DNA from: Phytophthora sp. 'mugwort'
Taxonomy: Eukaryota > Oomycota > Peronosporomycetes > Peronosporales > Peronosporaceae
DNA: 64,000 nucleotides
Assembly: GCA_033558025.1 (NCBI GenBank)
Contig: JAUCEF010000018.1
Coordinates: forward strand, 1,488,001 to 1,552,000
Reading direction: 5' to 3'
Within the stretch, counting starts at the first letter, position 1. Each line of letters starts with the position of its first letter. The translations under genes were made by a program, and so were the position numbers. Of the stretch, positions 19,188 through 30,065 are shown piece by piece. The notes beneath the pieces were generated by a model, which had not been told where the DNA came from, ran no database searches, and was given only the letters and a program-made list of their open reading frames with translations.

Positions 19188-22166
19188 CGCTAATTTGTGC
19201 TAAAAGACTCGTTCAGGACGGTGGAAGAAGTAGGAATGAGCATATTGGTGCAGACAACAGGGACCCGGCTGTGCGCTTCACCTGTCGTGTGTCATAGCTG
19301 GCGATACAGGGTACAGAGCCAGAAGCGCGTAGCGCAGATAAGTGAACTGCCATCACGCATTCTCCTTGCATCGAGGATACCGCCAGAGGTTTTGAGCTGG
19401 CAGACGACCATTGGCCGAAATCTAGTGAACCACTTTGCGTTAATTAGGAACTGTCGCTATCGATATTAAGTGATTCGGTCAATTGTGTTGCGCAGCATTG
19501 GCGTGGGCGTAAAGCTCGCGCCGCCCACCTGACCAGCGTCCGTGACCACGATGGGGCTGATGGGGCGTCCCGACGCGGATCCCGCGGCCTCAAACACAAC
19601 CAGGTGCGGCAGGTCGTCGCGCAGCACCTGCCCAAGCACCACGTGCTTGCCGTCCAGCCAACTGGGCTGTTAATGAGTGGCACCAGCATAGTGACCAACA
19701 TTCAGGGCCAACTTCAACGACGGGTCAGACTGCTAATCACAGAACGTACCGTGCCGAAGCAGATGAAGAACTGCGACCGGTTGCTCGAGTTCTGGTGCGC
19801 CATGGCCAGCGCCCCCACCTGATGCTGCAGCAGCGCGGTCAGTTCACGATCAGCTCGCGTCATGGTGGGAAACTGACCGACGAACCTTGTAGAGGAAGCT
19901 CTGACGCGATTAGTCATCCCCCCATCGACCCGACAGGCAACAAGAAGCAAGACGGTAACGAGCAAAAAATTATGGCGCAACAGACAGCAAGGGACGAACG
20001 CACCTCGTCTTCGAACGTCGTCCCCAGCGCAGCCGCCCCTCCCGCTCCGTTCCCTATCATAGATCACGGCGTATAAGGTATGAGTCTTCGAGTCATGGGT
20101 CTGAACAACCAACAAACCTGCTCTACTCTCGCCTCATGGCCGACGTTACCGTGGGTGATATCTCCACCTTGCATCATGAAGCCGGGGATGACGCGGTGGA
20201 AACGCGTGTTTTTGTACCACAGCGCCTTCACTTTCCCTTTGCTCCTCAGCTCGCCTATGGTGGTCACACTTGGTCATTCAAGGTAGACAATAGTAAGTCT
20301 CAGTGTGAGGCAAGCAGGCCTTACCCGTACAGAGCAGACGGAAGTTATCAGTCGTTATTGGGAGTTCTTCGTGGAAAAGCTGGTGGGCAGCAGCAAAACT
20401 GATTCAGTTCTGGGATCGATTTGCTTATGACTAGATCCTTCATTGTTTATCGTATGACAGCCCAGACCTCGATGTGCAGACGTCGCGGGGGCTGGTCGCC
20501 CACACTCAGATCCAGATACACCAGCGGCGGGCCATGGTCAGTCCCCACTTGAAACTCGTCCTTCCTTTTGATGCGAGCATTCATCGCCATAGCCACACAC
20601 ACACACACACGGCAGCAGCCCCTTGGGTATAAATGCCAAGTCAACGAGAGAAAGGATCCACTACCGGACATAAGAAACGCTGCCGACATTCAGTTTCAAT
20701 CGAGTGTCGACTATTTTCAGCGGCTGGGGCAACGGAATGAACATGTGAGGGCGACTTTCATCTGTGTCGATACCACAAAAAAAAAAATTAATTTAGCTCA
20801 TCAGAGGTGACGACGACTTCAACGAGAGCAGCCTCAAGTCCTGGAACCCCATGTCGATGCTGTCAAGTAACGCGAGAAAGCAGCAAGACGAGGATGTTGA
20901 GGTGTGTGTCGATGATACGGTGGACTGTGTATGGCCTTTCAAGCCACAATTTTCTGCGCTTAAGCTCACAAGAATTAATTCGTTTACTTTCTTTCTGACG
21001 TCGCAGCGCCTTGTGAAATGCCGACTCCGTTCCGAGATCGAGGCTCGGAAAGCTGTCGAGAGCACGATGAAGCGTGCGGTGCACGAGGCACGAGAACTCA
21101 AGAAGGAGCTCGTCCTACTGCGCCAGGAGAAAGAGGAACTGCGTTTAGCTGCTCGGAAGAACGCGGTCTCGGCTCCAGACCGTAGTGATGGCAAGGAATC
21201 AGCTCGAGGCAGCCAGAAAGAAGCTACCGGGGCCAGCAATGACAACCAGATTGGCAAGCAGGGCAGTCAAAAGGCTGTGGACCTGAAGTTGAGGCAGCAG
21301 ATCCAAAATCTTATGGCTCGAAATACCGAGTGGGAGACCAGCACAAGCGAGTTGCAGCAGCAACTCTCGGATCTCGAATCGGAGAAAGCAGCAGCAGTCG
21401 CTCAGTTGATCGCTGAATTAGAGGACAAAACCCGTGAGATAGCATCGTTGCACGACGAGCTGAAGAAGACCAAACTCTTTGTTGATGAGACCAAGCGCAA
21501 GTGCCAGAAAATGCTGAAGGAGAAGCGCGAGGAGGCTCAGCGAGCTCTCCAGGAGAACGAGCAGTTGGCACGCTGCGCGAAGACGCTCCACGGCCAATTG
21601 GCGCTACTCCCACAACTGAAGAAGCAGCTGGAGCAAGCGAAGGAGAAGCGTGCTAACATGGCCGAGATGTGGCAGAAGAAGCTGGAGCAACGTGATGAGG
21701 CGTTCTTGCGAGAGGAAGAAACGAGCAAGCAGCGATTGTCCGAGAACGCCGCCCAGATCATCGAGCTCACAGACGAGAAGAAGCACTTACAGACAAGACT
21801 GCAAGAGCTCGAACGAAAGCTTTGCGATATCGACACCAGGCACGAGGATGACTTGCGTCATGAAGCACAGCGTCGAGCCGAGCTGGAGAGCACCACGAAA
21901 CAGTTGCAGGAGAAGCTGGTTGCAGCTGAGATCGCTACCCTTGAAGCGGAGCAAGCTCAAGTCGTGGCGAAAGAGACGCAAGATCAGGAGACTCGCTTGC
22001 GGAAGCTTGCGGAAGATGCGGCTGATGCCGTTGAAGTCCGGGCCGACAAGGCGGAGCATGACTTGGCACAGACGCGAATGCAACTGAACCGCCTGGAAGA
22101 AGCTCACAAAGCTCGCGGAGTCACTCTGGACTATCTGTTGAAGCAGCAGACACCGGGTTCCGTTGC
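17544..22166 (-). repeat. Right arm of the 4623-bp inverted duplication
   Basis: Reverse complement of 7652-12274, same length with no gaps. The arms face each other across 12275-17543 (5269 bp), so a single-stranded copy could fold into a huge hairpin. Edges: five T at 17544-17548 in the bZIP gene and GTTGC at 22162-22166 in the coiled-coil gene. Confidence 0.95.
19466..20590 (-). CDS. Cyclophilin-type peptidyl-prolyl isomerase, right copy
   Basis: Mirror of the left copy, with exons 20590-20468, 20379-20325, 20254-20150, 20053-20004, 19900-19886 (15-nt microexon), 19824-19750 and 19666-19466. The protein is predicted to be identical (207 residues). One base differs in the intron at 19968 (left 9850). 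All splice sites and active-site residues are intact, so the gene dosage is doubled. Confidence 0.87.
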
Positions 22167-22359
22167 TAGTCTGATTGACAGAAACAATGAAATGACTAGA
22201 ACCAGCAGCACGATCAAGAAACCCCCTGCAAATCTCACAAGTAAGACGGTACCAACAGCTCAGCGCTCGAGGAGGACAGGATCGGTAAGAGACTTAGAGT
22301 ATACCCCCTACGTAATACGACTGCAATTCAGTCAACCTCAACTGATACCTCGTTGTTGA
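20571..22359 (+). CDS. Long coiled-coil protein, right copy
   Basis: Copy of the gene at 7468-9247: exons 20571-20744 (optional), 20797-20901 and 21007-22359, 543 residues if exon 1 is used; otherwise the start is 20851. Identical to the left copy except Leu to His in EEAHKARG, up to the arm edge at 22166. Beyond it the tail is unrelated in exact sequence (it starts SLIDRNNEM, ends LIPRC). Yet both tails are Ser/Thr/Lys/Arg-rich and share loose phrases (left SGTLKKAVPTASK, right SSTIKKPPANLTSKTVPTA), which may mean that the tails are diverged homologues rather than accidental fusions. Confidence 0.7.
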
Positions 22360-22889
22360 TCTCTACTTAAAATACGGCTGCATCACTGTCGTTACTGGGC
22401 GTGTGCATAATCGTTTGCTTCACTGGAAACCGTGCAAGGCCGCAAATAAGTTGTGTAGATTGTGTAGCATCGATAGATTTCGACACAAGCAGCACTATTC
22501 GTCTTTGTCGTTGCTGGATCTGTATCCGTGAGCTTGTCAGGAAGAGTTTCACCTAAGGCGCTGGCTTGTCACCCGAGATCGAATTTTCTGTTGCCGCGTC
22601 GATTGGTGTTCCGTTTGTCTCCATCTGAAGACTCGGACTGGTCCGGATCAAAAGCTTTGCATGGGAGAGAGCGTTCAATCTCATTAGAAGCAGCCACTTG
22701 TTGTTGCTGAAGCAGGACACGCTGGTTGCCCCGGTTGGGTTCGATCCTGAGCAGCAGAATGTGTGCAAGAGTGCCTGTCCTCGACAAGAAGTATACTCTT
22801 CTGCAATGCAGCACCGTGTTTCCGGATGACGACTACAGTAAAACATTTCTTGTCCACAAGGGAGAGTGCTATCGTTCCTGACGGCCTCG
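22360..22889. other. Intergenic, no firm gene
   Basis: Between two convergent genes. On the minus strand, 22814-22569 reads like protein (VLLQQQQVAASNEIERSL, then a Ser/Asp/Arg-rich end) and could be a lost 3' exon or relic of the Gln-rich gene that stops at 22890. No splice join could be found that keeps phase, so it is not called. Confidence 0.35.
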
Positions 22890-25800
22890 TCAGTAGCTTG
22901 CATCAGTATCCATATTCTTATCGGAGGCTGGACTAGTGGCGACAACATCAACAGATGCTGCTTTCGCGGCGGCGCAAACGAGAGTTGTGATCTCGACAGT
23001 AGCATTAGGCGGTGCATCAGCAACGATGATGGGGTCGATACACCCATTGGGTGCTGCATCGGTGCCGAGGTCTGCGCTGGTGGATTCGATAGTGCAACTA
23101 GACACCGATTCGGTGACTAAAGGGACGTCATTTCCACTCGGTGATTCGTCGGGAGCAGCGATGGGGGAGTTATTGCCGGGTATTGGGTTGGTATCCTCGC
23201 CACTGCCACTTGGCGGTGCATTGGCTACGAAAGGGTCCACATTCTCAGATACTCCTTCCGAAAGAGACGGGATGGTCTCAATATTACCACCAGACAATGC
23301 GTCAGCAACGGCATCGCCATTGGACGCAACGCCAGCAGTTGCAATTTCTAGACCACCACCATCTGACGTTTTGCCGTCTACATGTAGTCCTGGATGCACC
23401 GTCGCGTTTGCGACCATGGCGCACTTACTGCTTGGCTCGTTATGGACACTTGTCTTTACTGTACTTTTTTTTTTGGCTTCGTCTTCAATCTGTGACGGCT
23501 GTTGTTGTGGTAATTCCGATGCATCTTGTACTGTCATATGAATCTCGTCGTTCGCTCCACCAGATTTTGCATTAAACGCAGGGACGCCATTAACACTGAA
23601 GGAGGTGCCAGAATCAGGTGCCTTGACGTCGCATGTCTGGCCAGGTTCAAGTGTCTTAGAGTTCTCATCATCTTCGTTTTCTACTGACGTAGACGATGAA
23701 GACATGGTAGAATCCACCGGAGCTCCTTCTGCTGTTAAGGACGTCGCCACGTGATTGCAAGTTTCCTTGGCCACCTTCGTTGGTTTTCGACGCGGTTTTC
23801 CGGATCGCGTGTACGTCCTTCTGTGTGTTCTTTGAAGTTCATCATCATAACGAGAATTGAGATACCGTGTTCGTTTGCCGGCTACACGAACTTCCCGCCA
23901 TTCTTCGTGTTTCTTGAGTTGCTCTTGATATTTACGCCAAATCTTCGCTGCTTGATAGCGCATAAAGTCCCGCTTGCAAAAGATTACCACCGTTCGATTC
24001 TCTACACGGGGTAAGCCGGATACAAGCGGTGTTTGTAGCACTGAAGACGAAGTTCCAGCGATTAGTCCCGTCATCGTAGTACGTTCCTCAATCGACGGCT
24101 GTGTGCTCGAAGACGAGGCTCGGGGCCTCTTCTTTGATGAAACACCAGCTTGAATTGTCTCGATAACTTCCACTTTGCTCGAGGGTTGAACGCTGCTCAT
24201 CAACTTTCCAGATACGGAGCGTTTTGGTAAACTTTGCTGCTGTCCAAACGCCCCGTCCATTCGGCGATCAGATTGGCCCCCAACATCAATTTGGCTGCTA
24301 ACGAGTGGATACTGTTCACCCGCTATGTGCAAGCTTTCGGTAGCATTTGGTTGCGGGCATTCGGATACTCGCTCGTTTCTCAGCAAAGCGTCATACTTTG
24401 CTGCAGTCTGCAGTGACGTACTGGTGCTTACAACCGGCTGATGAGTAGACTGGTACACAAAAGAGGGATGGAACGCTCCTGGCGGTGCCACGATCTTCTT
24501 CCTTTTGACTGGATCCGGTCCTCCCATGGTAACATCAACAGCTTCTTCATGGGGCTGACTACCAAAGTAGGTGGTCGACTGGATGGTGGGAGTCACTGGG
24601 GCTCGTCTTGCACTCGGATGACCGACTGTCTGCTGCAGCGCTCGAGCGGCTCGAGACTCCATAAAGTCTCGATACATGGGGGTGGACAGCTTGGAAGGTG
24701 CCCCCATGGATTGTGCTGGACTTGTCCCCTGCCTTGATTGAATACCTCCCGCTAGCCTGTTGGACGGAGCTGGTTGAAACATTCGCTCGTTTTGCAAACC
24801 GGGCGATCTTTGGCGTTTGACTGCGGTATTTTTCCTCGGTATCTTGCGCTTTGGAGGGACCCGCCTCTGTTTGTTTCCTTGTGATTGATTTCTCGACGGG
24901 TCCACCCCGTTGAGCAGGTCTTGCATACATAGAAGGCGTATTGATTGCGATGCCAGCGAAACTCCAGGGACGACCGCAGTTCCAGTGGGTGGAACTGGCA
25001 GCTTTGAGTGTGTATCAAGCTGCCCCTGTGTCTGTAATTCTGTCGAGGACGGAATCCGAGTCTGAGTCGAGATCGCAGGGTTGAATCTGGACGGAATGTT
25101 ATGATTGGCAGCATATCCAGCGCTCGAGCCGTAAGCAGCACCAGTCGAGGTGGCAGGAACACCAGTAGAAGGCCCATAAGTCGTGGGGAAATGCTTCGAT
25201 ATGCCATTCAAGAAAGTCGCATCCGAGTGAGATCTGCTTGCTTTATCCCGCAGTGTGGTCGACTCTGGCCGACTACGCTCAGTCATTTCACCGGAGTGGT
25301 ACGGCTGTGGCTGCTGGGGCACGAATTGTTGCGTCATCTGCCTCTGGAACGCCGTCTGAGCTCCTGTATTTGACATCGGATCCCGTCTTCCCCATTCGTG
25401 GTGGGCACTCCTCGAAAACTGTCCAAGATCTCGAGCCTGCAAGTGCGGCTGAGCTGGTTGTGGAACCTGTTGAGGGTCAAACATCCCCTGGCTTCTGCTC
25501 GTGCTCCCTGCCTGTGAACTCTCACGAAAATTCGTCTTAAACGAGGGCGTCGATCTGGTCGATAATTGCTGACCGCGTCCAGCTCTAGCATCGTAAAACT
25601 GACCGGGTTGCTGCACCTCACGCCGCATCTCAATGTCCTGCCTCCCACTATCCCCATTACCGCAAGCATTTGACGTCGCTATCGCCGCCGTCACTTGTTG
25701 CATATGCACCTCGTTATTCCATCTCGCTTGATCGAATGCACCTGCCCCGGACGAGTAACAAGGCTGTTGTACCCTCTCCACTTGTCTCTGTATCTGTTGC

Positions 25801-26279
25801 CTCTGAGTTTGTTCGTGTTGCTGCTGTATCTGCGCCTGCATCCGCTGCAGTTCCACCAGCATATCTCGTTGCTCTTGCTGATGCATCTGCGCCTGAAGTT
25901 CCCGCTGCTGCTGCTCAATCTGTTCCTGAATTGCGCGCTGTTGCTGTCGGTGCCAGTCGTCGCTCATCGTCGCGGGTGCATGCATCTCCACAAGCATCGA
26001 CGCTGCCTCGTTGAATCGTGCAGACCTGGGCATCGTGCGGTACGTGGCTTGATCTGGATATCCAGAGGCGGAGAGGCCGTTGGCAGCTCGAGCGCCCGGT
26101 GCAAGCTGCGGCATCTCGTGGTCATCGTTGCGCGGGTGATACAGAGGCGCGACTGGCGGCTGCTGGTGCGGCCCGCGGTGCTGATTCGGCAGCTGCTCCG
26201 TGTGTTGGAAGGCGCACAATGCGCGCGCCATCTCTTCGTCAGACAGCGACGATGTCGAGCCCCACGCCGGGTCCGCCAT
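22890..26279 (-). CDS. Large Gln-rich protein of unknown function
   Basis: Not recognised. One exon of 1129 residues from the ATG at 26279 (MADPAWGSTSSLSDEEM); the frame is open 13 codons further but without better context. Residues about 110-185 are a Gln-rich, probably coiled-coil tract (QEQIEQQQRELQAQMHQQEQ). The middle is low-complexity Ser/Gln/Pro. Residues about 765-835 form the only compact-looking block: aromatic/basic, with KRDFMRYQAAKIWRKYQEQL, then YLNSRYDDELQRTHRRTYTR and a Lys/Arg patch (GKPRRKPTK) like a nuclear localisation signal. The C-terminal 250 residues are acidic, Ala/Ser/Gly-rich and probably disordered. Overall it looks like a nuclear regulatory or scaffold protein, an inference from composition only. 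Confidence 0.75.
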   Translation of the reverse strand: MADPAWGSTSSLSDEEMARALCAFQHTEQLPNQHRGPHQQPPVAPLYHPRNDDHEMPQLAPGARAANGLSASGYPDQATYRTMPRSARFNEAASMLVEMHAPATMSDDWHRQQQRAIQEQIEQQQRELQAQMHQQEQRDMLVELQRMQAQIQQQHEQTQRQQIQRQVERVQQPCYSSGAGAFDQARWNNEVHMQQVTAAIATSNACGNGDSGRQDIEMRREVQQPGQFYDARAGRGQQLSTRSTPSFKTNFRESSQAGSTSRSQGMFDPQQVPQPAQPHLQARDLGQFSRSAHHEWGRRDPMSNTGAQTAFQRQMTQQFVPQQPQPYHSGEMTERSRPESTTLRDKASRSHSDATFLNGISKHFPTTYGPSTGVPATSTGAAYGSSAGYAANHNIPSRFNPAISTQTRIPSSTELQTQGQLDTHSKLPVPPTGTAVVPGVSLASQSIRLLCMQDLLNGVDPSRNQSQGNKQRRVPPKRKIPRKNTAVKRQRSPGLQNERMFQPAPSNRLAGGIQSRQGTSPAQSMGAPSKLSTPMYRDFMESRAARALQQTVGHPSARRAPVTPTIQSTTYFGSQPHEEAVDVTMGGPDPVKRKKIVAPPGAFHPSFVYQSTHQPVVSTSTSLQTAAKYDALLRNERVSECPQPNATESLHIAGEQYPLVSSQIDVGGQSDRRMDGAFGQQQSLPKRSVSGKLMSSVQPSSKVEVIETIQAGVSSKKRPRASSSSTQPSIEERTTMTGLIAGTSSSVLQTPLVSGLPRVENRTVVIFCKRDFMRYQAAKIWRKYQEQLKKHEEWREVRVAGKRTRYLNSRYDDELQRTHRRTYTRSGKPRRKPTKVAKETCNHVATSLTAEGAPVDSTMSSSSTSVENEDDENSKTLEPGQTCDVKAPDSGTSFSVNGVPAFNAKSGGANDEIHMTVQDASELPQQQPSQIEDEAKKKSTVKTSVHNEPSSKCAMVANATVHPGLHVDGKTSDGGGLEIATAGVASNGDAVADALSGGNIETIPSLSEGVSENVDPFVANAPPSGSGEDTNPIPGNNSPIAAPDESPSGNDVPLVTESVSSCTIESTSADLGTDAAPNGCIDPIIVADAPPNATVEITTLVCAAAKAASVDVVATSPASDKNMDTDASY

Positions 26280-26450
26280 GAGCCTCGTCTCGCCTGTTGT
26301 AATCACCAGCCAAAGCAACTAGCGAGAGAGAGAGCTGTCCGAGCAATTGCGATGCAATCGTTTCAAGACAGTTATCTTGATTTAAGTATGTGTACCTTAT
26401 ATAAAGGTTTACACCATGAGCTTTCTACTGTAAAGTGTCTGGACGTGCAC

Positions 26451-27964
26451 TCAGTCGTGTCCAAGCTCCTTGAGCGAGTGCTGCGCCGAGCCGCGACGCA
26501 GCGGCTTCTGCTGTGACTCGTGCGGCGACCAGCCAATGAGGTAAATGATCTGGAACGTGGCCGGCACCGTACCGTCCGGGTTGCCGAACATGGATTGGTA
26601 GATGGAGGCGGTGGCCAGTAGCGAGTCGCGCGTTGCCGGCGCTCCTCGCGAGTTCACGGCGTTGTTCTCGCCCATGCCGCGCAAATGCTCCATGAGGATG
26701 AAGGCATTTGGGTAGTCCACCTGGATGTAGTCCGTGTCCACTGCGAGCCAATGACATGGTTTAGTTTTCAGTACGTCACAAGGTGCAAACGCAAGCACCT
26801 GCTACACCTGTGCACAAGTTGAAACCGGTGGCCGACAGGAGGTTGCCAGCGTCTGCAACGTTCATGAATGGAGATATGTGCGGTGAGATGCCACCTTGAC
26901 GCTCTTGGTCACCGAGGATGAAAGCGCTTCTGCAATACGAAGCTGTGTCAGTCAGTGCGAGGGTCACACACAGTTGTGGAGCAGCTTGCAGACACACCTG
27001 AGCTCCTGCAACGAGTCTCCTCCCAGCACTGCGCCGATAAACGCGCCATCTGGCTTCAACGTGTCCAGCACCTGGTGGAACGTGCTCTCGAGGTCGTTTA
27101 CCCAGTGTAGAGCCAGAGAGCTCATGACCAAGTCGAAGTGATGTTTCGGGAATGGCAAGAACTCCTCGTCCGCTACCAGACGTGACGTTTTCACTTTAAT
27201 ATTCCAACGACAAGCAGTACAACAGACAAAAGAGTAAGACGAACATCTGAGCAAATACCTCTGTACCAAATACACAGATCAAAACAGCTCGCCACTTGCA
27301 GCTAGTGTTCTCCGTCTCCAGATCATCGCGAAAAAGCAATTTCTCTGCTTGATGCAACGTTAGCACACATCATACGCTAGCCCCCCCCATTACTAGTTTA
27401 GTTCACAGGAACACGCACCAGCAGAGTCGCACTGGACCAGTTTCTTGACGCCACCCAGCCCGTCGTCAACGCTCAGGTTCTTGTACAAGTGGCCACTGCC
27501 GCACCCTAGATCCAGCGCCAACGGAAACTCCCGCTCGATATCCTACAAGTAGCAAAAGTCACACGGTTATCCAATGTCCATGCATGCGAAGCACTTCTTC
27601 AAGTTGCCCAGCCATTGGCTCGTAGTGCACCTCCAGACGGTCGATGAGGCGACGGGCGACCTCGTCCTTGAGATACTCGTACTCGTCACTGTTCTCCAAG
27701 AGCGCAATGTTGTTGCGCTGCTGCCTCTTCGTCGCTAATACGTGGGGCAGATAGAGAAAAAGAGTTTAAAAGCCCATTCTCGTTGCTCTCTCTTTGTTTC
27801 AAAGAGCTCCAGCCGCACGCACCTCGGTTAAAGATCGGCGCCGTCGAGAACGAGCATCTCGTCACCGAGCGCTGCGCTCGGGCAGCCAAGCGGTTCTGCA
27901 AGGCAGACATGCACAAGTTAGGCGCAAGTAACGCCGGCCACGACAGCGCGCTACTCGTGCGCAT
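26451..27964 (-). CDS. NDUFAF5: NDUFAF5-like methyltransferase/hydroxylase, complex I assembly factor
   Basis: Mitochondrial SAM-fold enzyme; in animals it hydroxylates an Arg of NDUFS7 during complex I assembly. Exons 27964-27823, 27734-27631, 27542-27419, 27344-27267, 27193-26998, 26929-26808 and 26740-26451 join in phase to 351 residues (human about 345). The N-terminus is Arg/Ser/Ala-rich without acidic residues (presequence). Family marks: FNRATKRQQRN, YLKDEVARRLIDRLE, SAM loop LALDLGCGSGHLY, DEEFLPF, LALHWVND, GGDSLQELRSAF, GGISPHISPF, VDTDYIQVDYP and FQIIYLIGWSPHESQ. The exon 4-5 junction (GTACAG...TTAAAG) is the least certain, since its acceptor is weak. It lies tail-to-head with the V-ATPase gene, both on the minus strand. 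Confidence 0.9.
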
Positions 27965-28165
27965 GTATCATACTGTACCATGGTGGTGTGCGGCTCACGT
28001 TAAGCAATTGGGGAATAACAACATAAAACCATAATCATTGGCCAATCACATTGGCCGATAGAGAAGAGATAAATGCTTATTCAAGTTAGGAACGGTCGAT
28101 CTGCGGCAAGTCTGATCTGGTTGCCAGCGAGTGACGGTGTGTCCGCCATCTCCTCCCCCCATCAC

Positions 28166-29904
28166 TTAACGTTTGGTAGAGCCCTTACCACGCCATGGCG
28201 CACTGTCACTGAAGATCGGGATGAAGTTGTTGATGGCGTCGCGCTGGTTCTGCACAATGCACTCGCAGATCCACACCAGGTTGCGCACCTCTTGCTCTTT
28301 CAGCTTCACGTACGCGTAGAAGCATGCTGCAGCACAAACCGAGAGTCCGTCAGCTCACGTACAACTAGGTATTATTCCGCGGGTTGATGCTATTGTGGCG
28401 CGTACCGAAGTGCATTTGGCTCTGGAACGCCAGCTCCGTCATCTGGACGTCACGCTCGTAAAACGCATCGTCGATAGACTTGCTGTCCACGCCCTCACCC
28501 TGGTGCACCTCCCAGATCTTGCGGTACACGGGGAACGACTCCAGTGCCGCTCCAAGCGCGGACTCGTCGCCCGCTTCCGCCAAAAGAGCTGTCGCGTCAG
28601 GGTAGAGCGTGCCGATAGACGGATACAGCGGCTTGCGGTCCGAAATACGCATCGCAGGCTAGAGCAAGCACGACACGGTTAGTTCTTAGACCGTCAGCAT
28701 CAAAGAAGTCACCGCAGCAACATGCCTCATTCAACGGTGTCCCGAACGAGTTCAGCGTGATGTTAATGGCGATGCGGTCGGCCCGCGCGTTAAGGATTTC
28801 TCCCATAATGACAGCGGTGTCGCCACCAATCTCCTACAGAAAGAAAAACAAGATGGTTCAGTTCATGCTCTTAAAACCTCGACCGTGCTACAGTCCAGCA
28901 ACCAGTAATGTAGTTCACCTGACAGAAGTTGTAGAAATCCTCGAGCCAGAGCTTCAGCATGCTGTTCTTAATGAGCTCCATCTGCACCTCCTCCAAGACG
29001 TTACGCACGTCTGACGTGCCGTCCATGCGATCACCGCCAGCACTCTCCTCCAGGAACTGGCTAAAGTACGACCCTGCACGTTAACAACAAACAACATCGT
29101 CAGTCTGGAAGAGCTAAAAGAGGCACTTCTGCTTGATCTACCGCGCGTACCGATGGGGGTATCAATCAGCACGGTCTCGTACAAGTCCGAATAGCCCTTG
29201 GCGTTTGGCTCGAACGTGCAAATGCTTCGCATAATGGACTCGTCAAACTTTCCAAGCGGGTGAAGCTGTCCGATGAGCTCATTCACGTCGCGTCCGTTCA
29301 GAGTTCCCTTGAGAAGAAGGATCACGTTGTCAATCATGTACTCGTATCTGTGCGTCCAGATCCCCCCACATAATAAGCAACCGTCAGCACCACTTCGCGG
29401 TCAACAGGCAGCACCAGCGAAGGCCATCGCACGCACGTGATGAAGTCGAGGAACTGTCCCAGGGGCTCCATGGCCTGTGCGCGCAGGAAGTTGAACTCCT
29501 CTACGAGCTTGTGAGTCGTGCCGGCCTGGATCAAGCCGGGCGAGATTGTGCCCGACGACTGTAACGACAGCAATGCAAAGGAGCAGGCAGACAATCAGTA
29601 CGTAAGAGTCTCTCGGCTACCCTTTCTCTCTCAACTGCACGGACGCACCTCATCTGCCAGGAACTGGTCATAGTCCGTCTCCTGCAGGTTCAGCTTCACA
29701 TCTGCGGGGGGCAACAGAGCGGGATCAGCACAGACAAACTGAGTTCTGTGACTTCTTTGCCTTTGTACCTTCGAGACTCTCGCACTGCGTGAGGTGATGA
29801 TAGTCCACATCGTCCAGGAAGCCAGAGCGGAAGCCGCGCACCAGCCCCTCCACGTAGCCATGCTGAATGTTGAAGGTCGAGATGTCTCCTGCTGCTGCGA
29901 CCAT
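28166..29904 (-). CDS. ATP6V0D: V-type ATPase V0 sector subunit d
   Basis: Cytosolic stalk subunit coupling the rotor of the vacuolar proton pump. Eight exons join in phase: 29904-29769, 29701-29649, 29558-29437, 29347-29151, 29073-28919, 28833-28726, 28658-28406 and 28326-28166, giving 394 residues. Strong family matches: [85 protein letters not shown], and the conserved C-terminus [16 protein letters not shown] followed by NNFIPIF. A short extra tail ([14 protein letters not shown]) follows. Between exons 6 and 7 the only phase-compatible donor is GAG|GCATGT, so this looks like a GC-AG intron (28725-28659). It diverges from the leucyl-tRNA synthetase. Confidence 0.93.
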
Positions 29905-30065
29905 CGTCTCTACTGCCTGCCGTCTGCGCCTTCTCAAGAGCTACTTTCGGTATGATTGTTCCCGGTAAAAATCTTTTCGAAAACGGATAGTAGAGTTTTG
30001 GCCACTCACAGAGCTGCATTATCCGAAGCCACACACTTTAGCCGATCAATTGGCTCATCATTGCC
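29905..30065. promoter_or_regulatory. Bidirectional promoter, V-ATPase d / mitochondrial LeuRS
   Basis: 161 bp between divergent start codons. It contains a CCGATCAATTGGC stretch near 30042 with an inverted CCAAT (ATTGG), a plausible but unproven CCAAT-box. Function is inferred from spacing. Confidence 0.45.

Noticed and set aside
7652..22166. Inverted duplication dismissed as a pure assembly error
   Set aside because: At least three base differences between arms, different sequence at all four junctions, and inverted orientation make simple allele duplication unlikely, though read evidence is needed.
22569..23059. Minus-strand ORFs downstream of the Gln-rich gene as a separate small gene
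   Set aside because: They overlap each other and the end of the Gln-rich frame; no start or splice solution was found.
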